Shown: positions 53,504 through 61,445 of the stretch, in pieces | Position numbering within the stretch: position 1 is the first letter of the stretch | How the letters are laid out: every line of letters starts with the position of its first letter | Assembly: GCF_003055625.1 (NCBI RefSeq) | Contig: NZ_CP028811.1 | Location: 124,001 to 188,000, forward strand | DNA from: Flavobacterium magnum | GTDB taxonomy: Bacteria > Bacteroidota > Bacteroidia > Flavobacteriales > Flavobacteriaceae | DNA: 64,000 nucleotides | Direction: 5' to 3' | Program-made: the position numbers and the translations under genes | The notes under the pieces: model-generated | The model's database searches: none | Seen by the model: only the letters and a program-made list of their open reading frames with translations | What the model was told of the DNA's origin: nothing

Positions 53504-54328
53504 TTATTTCTTTCTACGTTCTACGATATACTTATTACTCGGGTTTTGCTTCGCACGCGTCCTGTAACCTTTAGCTGGCAATCCTTTTCTTGAACGCGGA
53601 TGTCCACCTGAAGAGCGTCCTTCTCCACCACCCATTGGGTGATCGACAGGGTTCATCGCTACCGGCCTTGTTCTTGGCCTTCTGCCCAACCATCTTGTCC
53701 TACCGGCTTTACCGGAAACGATCAACTGGTGGTCAGAGTTTGAAACTGCTCCAATAGTTGCCGAACAGGTCAAAAGGATCAACCTTGTCTCTCCTGAAGG
53801 CATCTTGATTGTAGCATACTTTCCGTCCCTTGCCATCAATTGTGCAAAAGTTCCGGCAGAACGGGCGATAACCGCTCCCTGCCCCGGGCGTAATTCAATA
53901 CATGAAATTACGGTTCCCAATGGAATTTTGCTCAATGGCAATGTATTACCGATTTCAGGTTGCGCTTCAGCTCCGGAAACTAATTTCTGGCCTACCTGCA
54001 ATCCGTTTTGGGCAATAATATAAGTTTTCTCACCATCGGCGTAAGCCAATAAGGCGATGAACGCAGTCCTGTTTGGATCATACTCGATCGACTTCACCGT
54101 AGCAGGAATTCCATCCTTGGTACGTTTGAAATCAATAATACGATAACGCTGCTTGTGACCACCACCCGTATAACGCATGGTCATCTTTCCTTGACTATTT
54201 CTACCTCCTGAGTTTTTTATCGGTGCGATCAATGAACGCTCCGGCTTATCAGTTGTAATAGCGTCAAAACTATTCACAACTCTAAATCGCTGGCCCGGGG
54301 TAATAGGTTTTAATTTTCTAACTGACAT
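53504..54328 (-). CDS. rplB: Ribosomal protein L2
   Basis: A 274-residue L2, required for subunit association and peptidyl-transferase centre structure. [51 protein letters not shown] and the conserved His loop [18 protein letters not shown] (with the functionally important His) are all present. 15 nt after rplW. Confidence 0.98.
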   Translation of the reverse strand: MSVRKLKPITPGQRFRVVNSFDAITTDKPERSLIAPIKNSGGRNSQGKMTMRYTGGGHKQRYRIIDFKRTKDGIPATVKSIEYDPNRTAFIALLAYADGEKTYIIAQNGLQVGQKLVSGAEAQPEIGNTLPLSKIPLGTVISCIELRPGQGAVIARSAGTFAQLMARDGKYATIKMPSGETRLILLTCSATIGAVSNSDHQLIVSGKAGRTRWLGRRPRTRPVAMNPVDHPMGGGEGRSSGGHPRSRKGLPAKGYRTRAKQNPSNKYIVERRKK

Positions 54329-54343
54329 AGTGCTGCCTTATTA

Positions 54344-54634
54344 TTAGATGTTGTTGTAAAAATCTATTGTTTCTCCTTCTTGTACTTGTACGATTGCTTT
54401 CTTGAATGCATTCGTCTTTCCACTGATCATACCGCTTTTGGTGTATTTCGTACTCCTGTCCGGACGAACGTTCATGGTATTCACGCTAACTATCGTTACG
54501 CCATAAGCAGCTTCAACAGCTTTCTTAATCTGTACTTTGTTGGCTTTTTTATCTACCACGAACCCGAACTGGTTCAGAACCTCTCCCTGCTTGGTTACTT
54601 TTTCAGTTACTATAGGCTTAATTATGATGCTCAT
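54344..54634 (-). CDS. rplW: Ribosomal protein L23
   Basis: A 96-residue L23 (IIKPIVTEKVTKQGE, NQFGFVVDKKANKVQIKKAVEAAYGVTIVSVNTM). It sits at the tunnel exit, the docking site for trigger factor and SRP. 8 nt after rplD. Confidence 0.97.
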   Translation of the reverse strand: MSIIIKPIVTEKVTKQGEVLNQFGFVVDKKANKVQIKKAVEAAYGVTIVSVNTMNVRPDRSTKYTKSGMISGKTNAFKKAIVQVQEGETIDFYNNI

Positions 54635-54642
54635 ATCCTATC

Positions 54643-55272
54643 TTATTTGCTTAAATTTTCTTCAATTCCTTCTAAAGAACCTTCCAAAAGCACAACATTA
54701 TTTGCGTTAAGGATTGCGTAAGTACTTAATTCTGAGCTCATTACAACGCTTGAAGCCTTTAAATTGCGTGACGACAAATATACATTTTTATTAGTATCAC
54801 CCAACACGAACAAAGATTTTTTGTTCTCTAACCCTAAAGCTTTCAATACGTTAATGAAACTTTTAGTATTCGGAGTATCAAAATTGAAGTCTTCCAAAAC
54901 GATCAGGCTTGATTCCTGTGCCTTCAATGCGAAAGCCGATTTCCTTGCCAGACGCTTCAGGTTTTTATTCAGTTTGAAAGAGTAACTTCTCGGACGTGGC
55001 CCGAAAACAGTTCCCCCACCTTTGAACAATGGCGATTTAACAGAACCAGCACGCGCTGTACCGGTACCTTTTTGCTTCTTGATCTTGCGGGTTGATCCGG
55101 TTACTTCTGCACGCTCCTTGGCCTTGTGCGTACCTTGCCTTTGGTTAGCCAGATACTGCTTTACATCAAGGTAAACCGCATGCTTGTTTGGCTCGATACC
55201 AAAAACGTCATCAGAAAGCTGTACTTTTCTTCCAGTTTCTTTTCCGCTGATATTTAAAACTTTTACTTCCAT
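54643..55272 (-). CDS. rplD: Ribosomal protein L4
   Basis: A 209-residue L4 ([21 protein letters not shown], the tunnel loop QGTHKAKERAEVTGSTRKIKKQKGTGTARAG, PLFKGGGTVFGPRPRSYSF). Its ATG overlaps the rplC stop by one nucleotide (TAATG). In E. coli, L4 autoregulates the S10 operon. Whether it does so here is unknown, because the S10 promoter lies after rpsJ in this genome. Confidence 0.98.
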   Translation of the reverse strand: MEVKVLNISGKETGRKVQLSDDVFGIEPNKHAVYLDVKQYLANQRQGTHKAKERAEVTGSTRKIKKQKGTGTARAGSVKSPLFKGGGTVFGPRPRSYSFKLNKNLKRLARKSAFALKAQESSLIVLEDFNFDTPNTKSFINVLKALGLENKKSLFVLGDTNKNVYLSSRNLKASSVVMSSELSTYAILNANNVVLLEGSLEGIEENLSK

Positions 55273-55889
55273 TACTTCTGAATGATTACATAAGAGTTGT
55301 TGTGACCAGGAATGGCACCTTTAACCAGGATCAGGTTTTTATCGGCCAATACCTTCAACACCCTCAGGTTTTGAACTTTAACATTTTCTCCACCCATTCT
55401 TCCCGCCATACGCATTCCTTTGAATACACGTGAAGGATAAGATGAAGCTCCCACAGAACCAGGCGCACGCAAACGGTTGTGCTGACCGTGAGTAGACTGT
55501 CCTACCCCGCCAAAACCGTGACGCTTTACAACACCCTGGAAACCTTTACCTTTGCTAACGCCTTGCACGTCCACAAATTCACCTTCTTCAAAAACGGTCA
55601 CATCAATGATGTCACCCAATTTTTGCTCTGTTGCGAAATCCTGGAATTCAACGACTTTTTTCTTAGCAACAGTTCCAGCTTTCTTAAAGTGACCGATAGC
55701 CGCTTTTGTGGAATGTTTTTCAGTTTTGTCATCGAAACCAAGTTGCAACGCTTCATACCCGTCGACCTCTTTGGTTCTGACTTGGGTAACTACACATGGT
55801 CCAGCTTCGATTACGGTACACGGAATGTTTTTTCCGTTCTCGTCAAAGATGCTGGTCATGCCGATTTTTCTGCCAATTAACCCAGACAT
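55272..55889 (-). CDS. rplC: Ribosomal protein L3
   Basis: A 205-residue L3 ([79 protein letters not shown]). The Gln of [11 protein letters not shown], methylated by PrmB in E. coli, is preserved. First gene after the 247-bp break that follows rpsJ, with its own promoter, so it opens the S10-spc-alpha transcription unit. Confidence 0.98.
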   Translation of the reverse strand: MSGLIGRKIGMTSIFDENGKNIPCTVIEAGPCVVTQVRTKEVDGYEALQLGFDDKTEKHSTKAAIGHFKKAGTVAKKKVVEFQDFATEQKLGDIIDVTVFEEGEFVDVQGVSKGKGFQGVVKRHGFGGVGQSTHGQHNRLRAPGSVGASSYPSRVFKGMRMAGRMGGENVKVQNLRVLKVLADKNLILVKGAIPGHNNSYVIIQK

Positions 55890-55925
55890 ATTAAATATTT
55901 ATAAATTGTTAAAAAATTGAGAACG

Positions 55926-55952
55926 GCACATACCGCTCCCTTTCGAGCGTGC
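55926..55952. repeat. Imperfect dyad at the rplC promoter
   Basis: GCAC-(5 nt)-GCTC and GAGC-GTGC arms around a 6-nt centre lie immediately downstream of the -7 box, overlapping the expected transcription start. It could be an operator-like site or a partial leader stem. No family is assigned. Confidence 0.4.
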
Positions 55953-55981
55953 AAAAGTAAAACATTTATTTGTTTATGCAA
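55952..55981 (-). promoter_or_regulatory. Promoter (TTG, 19 nt, TACTTTTG) for the S10-spc-alpha operon
   Basis: Minus strand TTG at 55979-55981 and TACTTTTG at 55952-55959 with a 19-nt spacer, about 62 nt before the rplC ATG. Confidence 0.7.
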
Positions 55982-56080
55982 ACTATTGATAATCCTTTTT
56001 TTAAGTTTTTTTTCAAACAGCAATAAAAAGGCCGAAAGAAGTGTTTTTTACCCCTTTATTACCAATTTTGATTCCGGCTT

Positions 56081-56112
56081 AAAAAAAATCCGCCGGAAAA
56101 CTTCCCGGCGGA
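56081..56112 (-). terminator. Rho-independent terminator of the str operon after rpsJ
   Basis: Minus strand ATCCGCCGG, 7-nt loop, CCGGCGGAT and eight T, 25 nt past the rpsJ stop. One of the strongest terminators in the window. Confidence 0.9.
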
Positions 56113-56136
56113 TTATCAGTAATAAGCTACAGATAC

Positions 56137-56442
56137 TTATACTTTGATTTCCACTTCAACACCGCTTGGCAACTCTAATTTCATCAGGGCGTCAATGGTT
56201 TTTGAAGACGAAGAGTAAATATCAATTAACCTTTTGTATGACATTACTTCAAACTGCTCCCTCGCTTTTTTGTTTACGTGCGGAGAACGCAGTACGGTAA
56301 AAAGTTTTTTGTGCGTTGGCAACGGAATAGGACCTGTAACCACAGCGCCGGTGCTTTTCACCGTTTTTACGATCTTCTCTGACGATTTGTCGACAAGCAT
56401 ATGATCGTACGATTTCAATTTTATTCTGATTTTTTGACTCAT
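56137..56442 (-). CDS. rpsJ: Ribosomal protein S10 (NusE)
   Basis: A 101-residue S10 ([52 protein letters not shown]). It also acts with NusB in antitermination. Here it follows fusA by 11 nt and is followed by a terminator, so it belongs to the str transcription unit instead of heading the S10 operon. Confidence 0.98.
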   Translation of the reverse strand: MSQKIRIKLKSYDHMLVDKSSEKIVKTVKSTGAVVTGPIPLPTHKKLFTVLRSPHVNKKAREQFEVMSYKRLIDIYSSSSKTIDALMKLELPSGVEVEIKV

Positions 56443-56453
56443 TTTCTTAAAGA

Positions 56454-58610
56454 TTAAGCGTTACCTTTTGCTTTTTTGATTACCGCTTCCGAAATGTTCG
56501 AAGGCGTTTCAGCGTAGTGAGAAAACTCCATAGTAGAAGTGGCACGTCCTGAAGATAATGTCCTTAATGTAGTTACATAACCGAACATCTCAGAAAGCGG
56601 CACATCGGCCTTGATGGTTTTGGCACCGTTCCTGTCACCCATGTCATTGACCTGGCCACGACGACGATTCAAATCCCCTACGATATCACCCATGTTTTCC
56701 TCAGGGGTAATTACCTCGATTTTCATGATTGGCTCCAGAACGATGGCTCCTGCAGCTTTCGCCACTTCTTTGTAACCCATCTTCGCCGCCAATTCAAATG
56801 AAAGTGCATCCGAATCCACCGCGTGGTAAGAACCGTCAAGCAGAGTAACCCTTAAGCTGTCCACCTGATAACCAGCCAACGGACCGGTTTTCATAGCCTC
56901 ACGGAAACCTTTTTCTACGGCAGGGATAAATTCCTTAGGAACGTTACCTCCTTTTACCTCGTTAACGAACTGTAAGCCCATCGGCACTTTTCCATCCACT
57001 TCCTGAGCTGGCTCAAGACGGAATACGATATCACCGAATTTACCACGACCACCCGACTGTTTCTTGTACACTTCACGGTGCTGTGCTGATTTGGTAAATG
57101 CTTCTTTATATTCAACCTGAGGCTCGCCCTGGTTTACTTCCACTTTAAATTCACGCTTCATACGATCTACAAGGATATCGAGGTGAAGCTCACCCATACC
57201 AGAGATGATCGTCTGACCTGAAGCCTCATCTGTACGAACGGTAAACGTCGGATCCTCTTCAGCCAGTTTGGCCAAAGCCATACCCATCTTATCCACGTCA
57301 GCCTTAGTCTTAGGCTCGATCGCGATACCGATTACGGGATCAGGGAATTTCATAGATTCCAGGATAATCGGGTTCTTCTCATCACACAATGTATCACCGG
57401 TCTTGATATCCTTAAATCCAACAGCCGCACCAATATCACCAGCTTCGATAAACTCGATTGGGTTTTGCTTGTTGGCGTGCATCTGGTAGATACGTGAAAT
57501 ACGCTCCTTGTTACCTGAACGCGTGTTCAGGATGTATGAACCGGCATCAAGGCGGCCCGAGTAAGCACGGAAGAAAGCCAGACGTCCTACGAACGGGTCA
57601 GTGGCAATCTTAAATGCCAAGGCAGCAAACGGCTCTTTTACGTCAGGACGACGCAAAATTTTAGTCTGATCTTCTTCTAACAAATCAGCATCGTCAGGAT
57701 GGATACCTTCGATACCTTCTTTGTCGGTGGGAGCTGGCAGATATTTACAAACTGCATCCAGCATAAACTGAACCCCTTTATTTTTGAATGAAGAACCTGC
57801 AATCATCGGGATGATGGCCATATCGATGGTAGCCGCGCGCAAAGCGTTATTGATTTCCTCTTCAGTAATGGAATTTTCATCTTCCATATATTTATCCAAA
57901 AGGTTCTCGTCATATTCTGCCACAGCCTCGATCAGGATAGAGCGGTATTCTTTTACCTCGTCTACCATGTCAGCAGGAATGTCAACAATATCGAAAGTAG
58001 CGCCTTGTGTCTCATCATGCCATACAATAGCCTGATTCTTCACCAAATCCACCACACCTTTGAAATCGATCTCATCACCGATAGGCAACGTGATTGCCAC
58101 AGCATTTGATTTCAACATATCACGAACCTGCTGGCAAACACCAAGGAAGTTTGATCCCTGACGGTCCATTTTGTTCACGAATCCCATACGTGGCACACGG
58201 TACTGGTCAGCAAGCCTCCAGTTCGTCTCTGATTGTGGCTCTACACCATCAACCGCAGAGAAAAGGAAAACAAGTCCATCCAGTACACGCAGCGAACGGT
58301 TTACCTCGACGGTAAAATCCACGTGCCCAGGGGTATCGATAATATTAAAGTGATACGGTTTTGTTTCCGGAGTGACCTTGCCCTGGATTGTAGGGAAATT
58401 CCACTCACAGGTTGTAGCAGCCGAAGTGATCGTGATACCACGCTCCTGCTCCTGCGCCATCCAGTCCATAGTAGCAGCACCATCGTGCACTTCCCCTATT
58501 TTGTGTGACTTTCCGGTATAAAAAAGGATACGCTCCGTCGTTGTCGTCTTACCGGCATCGATGTGGGCAGCAATCCCAATGTTTCTTGTGTATTTTAAAT
58601 CTCTTGCCAT
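56454..58610 (-). CDS. fusA: Elongation factor G
   Basis: A 718-residue translocation GTPase. G1 [20 protein letters not shown]2 within [21 protein letters not shown]3 [10 protein letters not shown]4 NKMDRQGS and G5 AGSSFKNKG are all present, followed by domains II-V ([52 protein letters not shown]). A single normal-length EF-G in the str operon. 9 nt after rpsG. Confidence 0.98.
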   Translation of the reverse strand: MARDLKYTRNIGIAAHIDAGKTTTTERILFYTGKSHKIGEVHDGAATMDWMAQEQERGITITSAATTCEWNFPTIQGKVTPETKPYHFNIIDTPGHVDFTVEVNRSLRVLDGLVFLFSAVDGVEPQSETNWRLADQYRVPRMGFVNKMDRQGSNFLGVCQQVRDMLKSNAVAITLPIGDEIDFKGVVDLVKNQAIVWHDETQGATFDIVDIPADMVDEVKEYRSILIEAVAEYDENLLDKYMEDENSITEEEINNALRAATIDMAIIPMIAGSSFKNKGVQFMLDAVCKYLPAPTDKEGIEGIHPDDADLLEEDQTKILRRPDVKEPFAALAFKIATDPFVGRLAFFRAYSGRLDAGSYILNTRSGNKERISRIYQMHANKQNPIEFIEAGDIGAAVGFKDIKTGDTLCDEKNPIILESMKFPDPVIGIAIEPKTKADVDKMGMALAKLAEEDPTFTVRTDEASGQTIISGMGELHLDILVDRMKREFKVEVNQGEPQVEYKEAFTKSAQHREVYKKQSGGRGKFGDIVFRLEPAQEVDGKVPMGLQFVNEVKGGNVPKEFIPAVEKGFREAMKTGPLAGYQVDSLRVTLLDGSYHAVDSDALSFELAAKMGYKEVAKAAGAIVLEPIMKIEVITPEENMGDIVGDLNRRRGQVNDMGDRNGAKTIKADVPLSEMFGYVTTLRTLSSGRATSTMEFSHYAETPSNISEAVIKKAKGNA

Positions 58611-58619
58611 TTCTTATGA

Positions 58620-59096
58620 TTAAAATCTAAAGTGAGAGAACGCTTTGTTTGCTTCAGCCATTTTATGGGTATCCATACGTTTCTTAACGGCGGCACCTTC
58701 TTCCTTAGCGGCAGCTAAAACTTCAGAAGCCAGACGTTGCGCCATGGATTTCTCATTTCTTCTACGCGCATAAAGGATCATCCACTTCATCGCCATAGAG
58801 ATTTTACGGTCTGGTCTGATTTGCATCGGGATCTGGAATGTAGCTCCACCCACACGGCGCGAACGTACTTCTACGTGCGGCATCACATTGGTCAGCGCAT
58901 CTTTCCAGATTTCAAGGGCTGATTTCTCAGCATCTTGTTTCTTGGTTTCTACGATATCGATTGCATCATAGAATACTTTGAAAGCAGTTGATTTCTTACC
59001 GTCCCACATTAAGTTATTTACAAAACGTGTTACCAATTGGTCGTTAAACCTTGGATCCGGCAAAAGAGGTCTTTTCTTGGCCTGTCTTTTTCTCAT
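58620..59096 (-). CDS. rpsG: Ribosomal protein S7
   Basis: A 158-residue S7 ([64 protein letters not shown]). It nucleates 30S head assembly. Normal length. 26 nt after rpsL. Confidence 0.98.
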   Translation of the reverse strand: MRKRQAKKRPLLPDPRFNDQLVTRFVNNLMWDGKKSTAFKVFYDAIDIVETKKQDAEKSALEIWKDALTNVMPHVEVRSRRVGGATFQIPMQIRPDRKISMAMKWMILYARRRNEKSMAQRLASEVLAAAKEEGAAVKKRMDTHKMAEANKAFSHFRF

Positions 59097-59122
59097 GTCT
59101 TTTCTTTACTTTAAAAGTTAAA

Positions 59123-59506
59123 TTACTTTTTAGCTTCTTTAGGGCGTTTAGCACCGTATTTAGATCTCCTTTGCGTCCTTCCGGCAACACCTGATGTATC
59201 AAGCGCACCACGAACGATGTGATACCTAACTCCCGGTAAATCCTTTACCCTTCCACCCCTAACTAATACTATCGAGTGCTCTTGCAGGTTATGGCCTTCT
59301 CCAGGGATGTAGGCGTTTACCTCATTACCGTTAGTCAAACGTACACGCGCTACTTTACGCATCGCTGAGTTTGGCTTTTTAGGTGTAGTAGTGTAAACAC
59401 GCGTACATACTCCCCTTCTTTGAGGGCATGAATCCAAAGCAACCGATTTACTCTTCTTAGTTATCTGGGTTCTTCCAGTTCTTACTAATTGTTGAATTGT
59501 TGGCAT
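59123..59506 (-). CDS. rpsL: Ribosomal protein S12
   Basis: A 127-residue S12 ([61 protein letters not shown]). The Lys in TPKKPNSA and the Lys-Asp in RVKDLPGV, positions where streptomycin-resistance changes fall, have the common wild-type residues, and the Asp methylthiolated by RimO is present. First gene of the str operon. Confidence 0.98.
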
Positions 59507-59560
59507 AATTTAATACTAAAAATATATTACGTTATAAATTTCCCGCTTTTTACGGGGTTG

Positions 59561-59590
59561 CAAATGTAGTGATTATTTTCAACCAAACAA
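59561..59590 (-). promoter_or_regulatory. Promoter (TTG, 19 nt, TACATTTG) for the str operon
   Basis: Minus strand TTG at 59588-59590 and TACATTTG at 59561-59568 with a 19-nt spacer, 54 nt before the rpsL ATG. Confidence 0.7.
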
Positions 59591-59663
59591 ATCTTAAAAC
59601 ATTAATTTTCAAGTGCGTGATGCGCCATCGTAATTTTTATCGCAAATAAGCGTTTATTTGAAT

Positions 59664-59671
59664 TAATTTTA
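59664..59671 (+). promoter_or_regulatory. Possible promoter TAATTTTA for the Omp85-like gene
   Basis: A TAnnTTTA octamer followed by CCC, 17 nt before the TTG start. It belongs to the same variant class as the marC, T9SS-gene and eno elements. Confidence 0.35.
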
Positions 59672-59688
59672 CCCGAAATCAGATCGCC

Positions 59689-61350
59689 TTGAAACATTTC
59701 CTCTGGCTGCTTTTTGTTTTTTTCGCTTCCGCAGAAGGGAGTGCGCAACAACTGACGCTGCGAATTTCAGGCGAAAATGCTTTGGAAAACCGGACGATCG
59801 ACTCGGTTTCATATCCAAAAAAACACGCTGACCTTAAATCGATAAAAGCCACCGTTGGCAAAGTATCGGAAGCGCTTACCAACAAAGGCTACCTCGAAAA
59901 CACCTTTAACGAAACTGAAAAAGAAAATGATTCGGTTTTCAATTACAAATTTTCATTGGGCGAGCAGACCAAATCGGTTTTTATCCGGATTCCACCCGCA
60001 TTACGGGACAAAATGGCAATCGATTCAAAATCCGGCATAGCGGAGGTCAGCATCGCAGCTGCGGAAGCCTATCTCAAAAACATTTCCCTGCAGTTGGAAA
60101 ACCGCGGGTTCGCTTTGGCAAAAGTCAGGCTGGACCATTTCAGGAAAACCGGCCGGAGCCTTTACGCCGACCTGATTGTCGACTTCGGGATCAAACGGCA
60201 GCTCAACGACATTGTCGTGAAGGGTTATGAAAAGTTCCCTGCCGGACACCTGGCCAGCATTAAAAAACAATACGGCAAAAAGACGTTTTCGCAGCAAAAC
60301 CTAAAAAAAATTCACGACGAATTCGACAAATTCCGGTTTGTCAAGCAGACCAAATACCCGGAAATCCTTTTTACGAAAGACACCACCAAAGCGTACGTGT
60401 ATCTTGAAAAAGCCAAGCCGAGTAAATTTGAGGGCTTCATCGGGTTCTCGAACGACGAGCAGAGCGATGTAAAACTAAACGGCTACCTTGACCTTTTGCT
60501 GGTCAATATCCTGAACTCGGGCGAAGAGCTTTCGATATACTGGAAGAGCGACGGCGATGACCAGAAAACCTTCAATCTCGGACTCGAACTGCCTTACATC
60601 TTCAGGTCGCGGCTCGGGCTCAAAACATACCTGAACATTTTCAGGCAGGACAGCACGTTCCAGAATACCCGAACGGCCATCGACCTTGGCTATCTTTTTG
60701 ACTACAACAAGCGCCTGTACATGGGCTATCAGTCTTCAGAATCGAGCGACATTCAAAACCAGAATTCAGCCAGCCTCAGCGATTACAAAAATTCATTTGT
60801 AACGGCCGATTTTGAATACCGGGATTTCAGGTCGGGGGATTTCCTTTTCCCGGAGCAATCGAAGCTGAGCCTGAAAGCCGGAAATGGCTCGCGCCGTTCA
60901 AAATTGCATTCCGACCAACAGGCGTTCGTGAGCCTCGATGCTTTTCACAACGTGTATCTCGACGAAAAAAACATCTTCAACATCAGGACACAGGATTACT
61001 ACCTCAAAAGCGGCATGTACATCATCAATGAGCTATACCGGTTCGGCGGCATCAACTCAGTCCGCGGGTTCAACGAAAACAGCCTCCAGGGCAATACGCT
61101 GCTTTCGGTACTGACCGAATACCGTTATCGCATAGCGCCAAATTTATACGTTCATACCATCACAGATTATGCGTATTTCGAAGACAGCGCTATGAAAAAT
61201 GAGGGGACTTTGTTCGGATTCGGACTGGGTTTCGGTATTTTAACGAAAAACGGGCTGCTCAACCTGGTGTATGCCAACGGAAACGCTAACCATCAGGAAA
61301 TCAAACTTTCCAACTCCATAGTGCACCTGAGTTTTAAGACAAATTTTTAG
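59689..61350 (+). CDS. Omp85/TamA-like outer-membrane protein with POTRA domains
   Basis: A 553-residue outer-membrane protein. It appears to start at TTG (MKHFLWLLFVFFASAEGSAQ, a good signal peptide); no in-frame ATG is near. Residues about 25-250 look like two or three POTRA-type repeats (GIAEVSIAAAEAYLKNISLQLENRGFALAKVRLDHF; LNDIVVKGYEKFPAGHLASIKKQYG). The C-terminal half is a barrel with the family hallmark FGGINSVRGFNENS (VRGF motif) and a terminal aromatic strand (VHLSFKTNF). This suits a TamA/BamA-like assembly or two-partner-type translocator. The substrate is unknown. Divergent from the str operon. Confidence 0.8.
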   Translation: MKHFLWLLFVFFASAEGSAQQLTLRISGENALENRTIDSVSYPKKHADLKSIKATVGKVSEALTNKGYLENTFNETEKENDSVFNYKFSLGEQTKSVFIRIPPALRDKMAIDSKSGIAEVSIAAAEAYLKNISLQLENRGFALAKVRLDHFRKTGRSLYADLIVDFGIKRQLNDIVVKGYEKFPAGHLASIKKQYGKKTFSQQNLKKIHDEFDKFRFVKQTKYPEILFTKDTTKAYVYLEKAKPSKFEGFIGFSNDEQSDVKLNGYLDLLLVNILNSGEELSIYWKSDGDDQKTFNLGLELPYIFRSRLGLKTYLNIFRQDSTFQNTRTAIDLGYLFDYNKRLYMGYQSSESSDIQNQNSASLSDYKNSFVTADFEYRDFRSGDFLFPEQSKLSLKAGNGSRRSKLHSDQQAFVSLDAFHNVYLDEKNIFNIRTQDYYLKSGMYIINELYRFGGINSVRGFNENSLQGNTLLSVLTEYRYRIAPNLYVHTITDYAYFEDSAMKNEGTLFGFGLGFGILTKNGLLNLVYANGNANHQEIKLSNSIVHLSFKTNF

Positions 61351-61445
61351 CTTTTCCTGTTAAAACATAGAGTTCGTTCAACATTTGTTTGGATTGTTAA
61401 CGAATATTTAAGATATTTGGTTATAACTAAATCAAATTAATAAAT

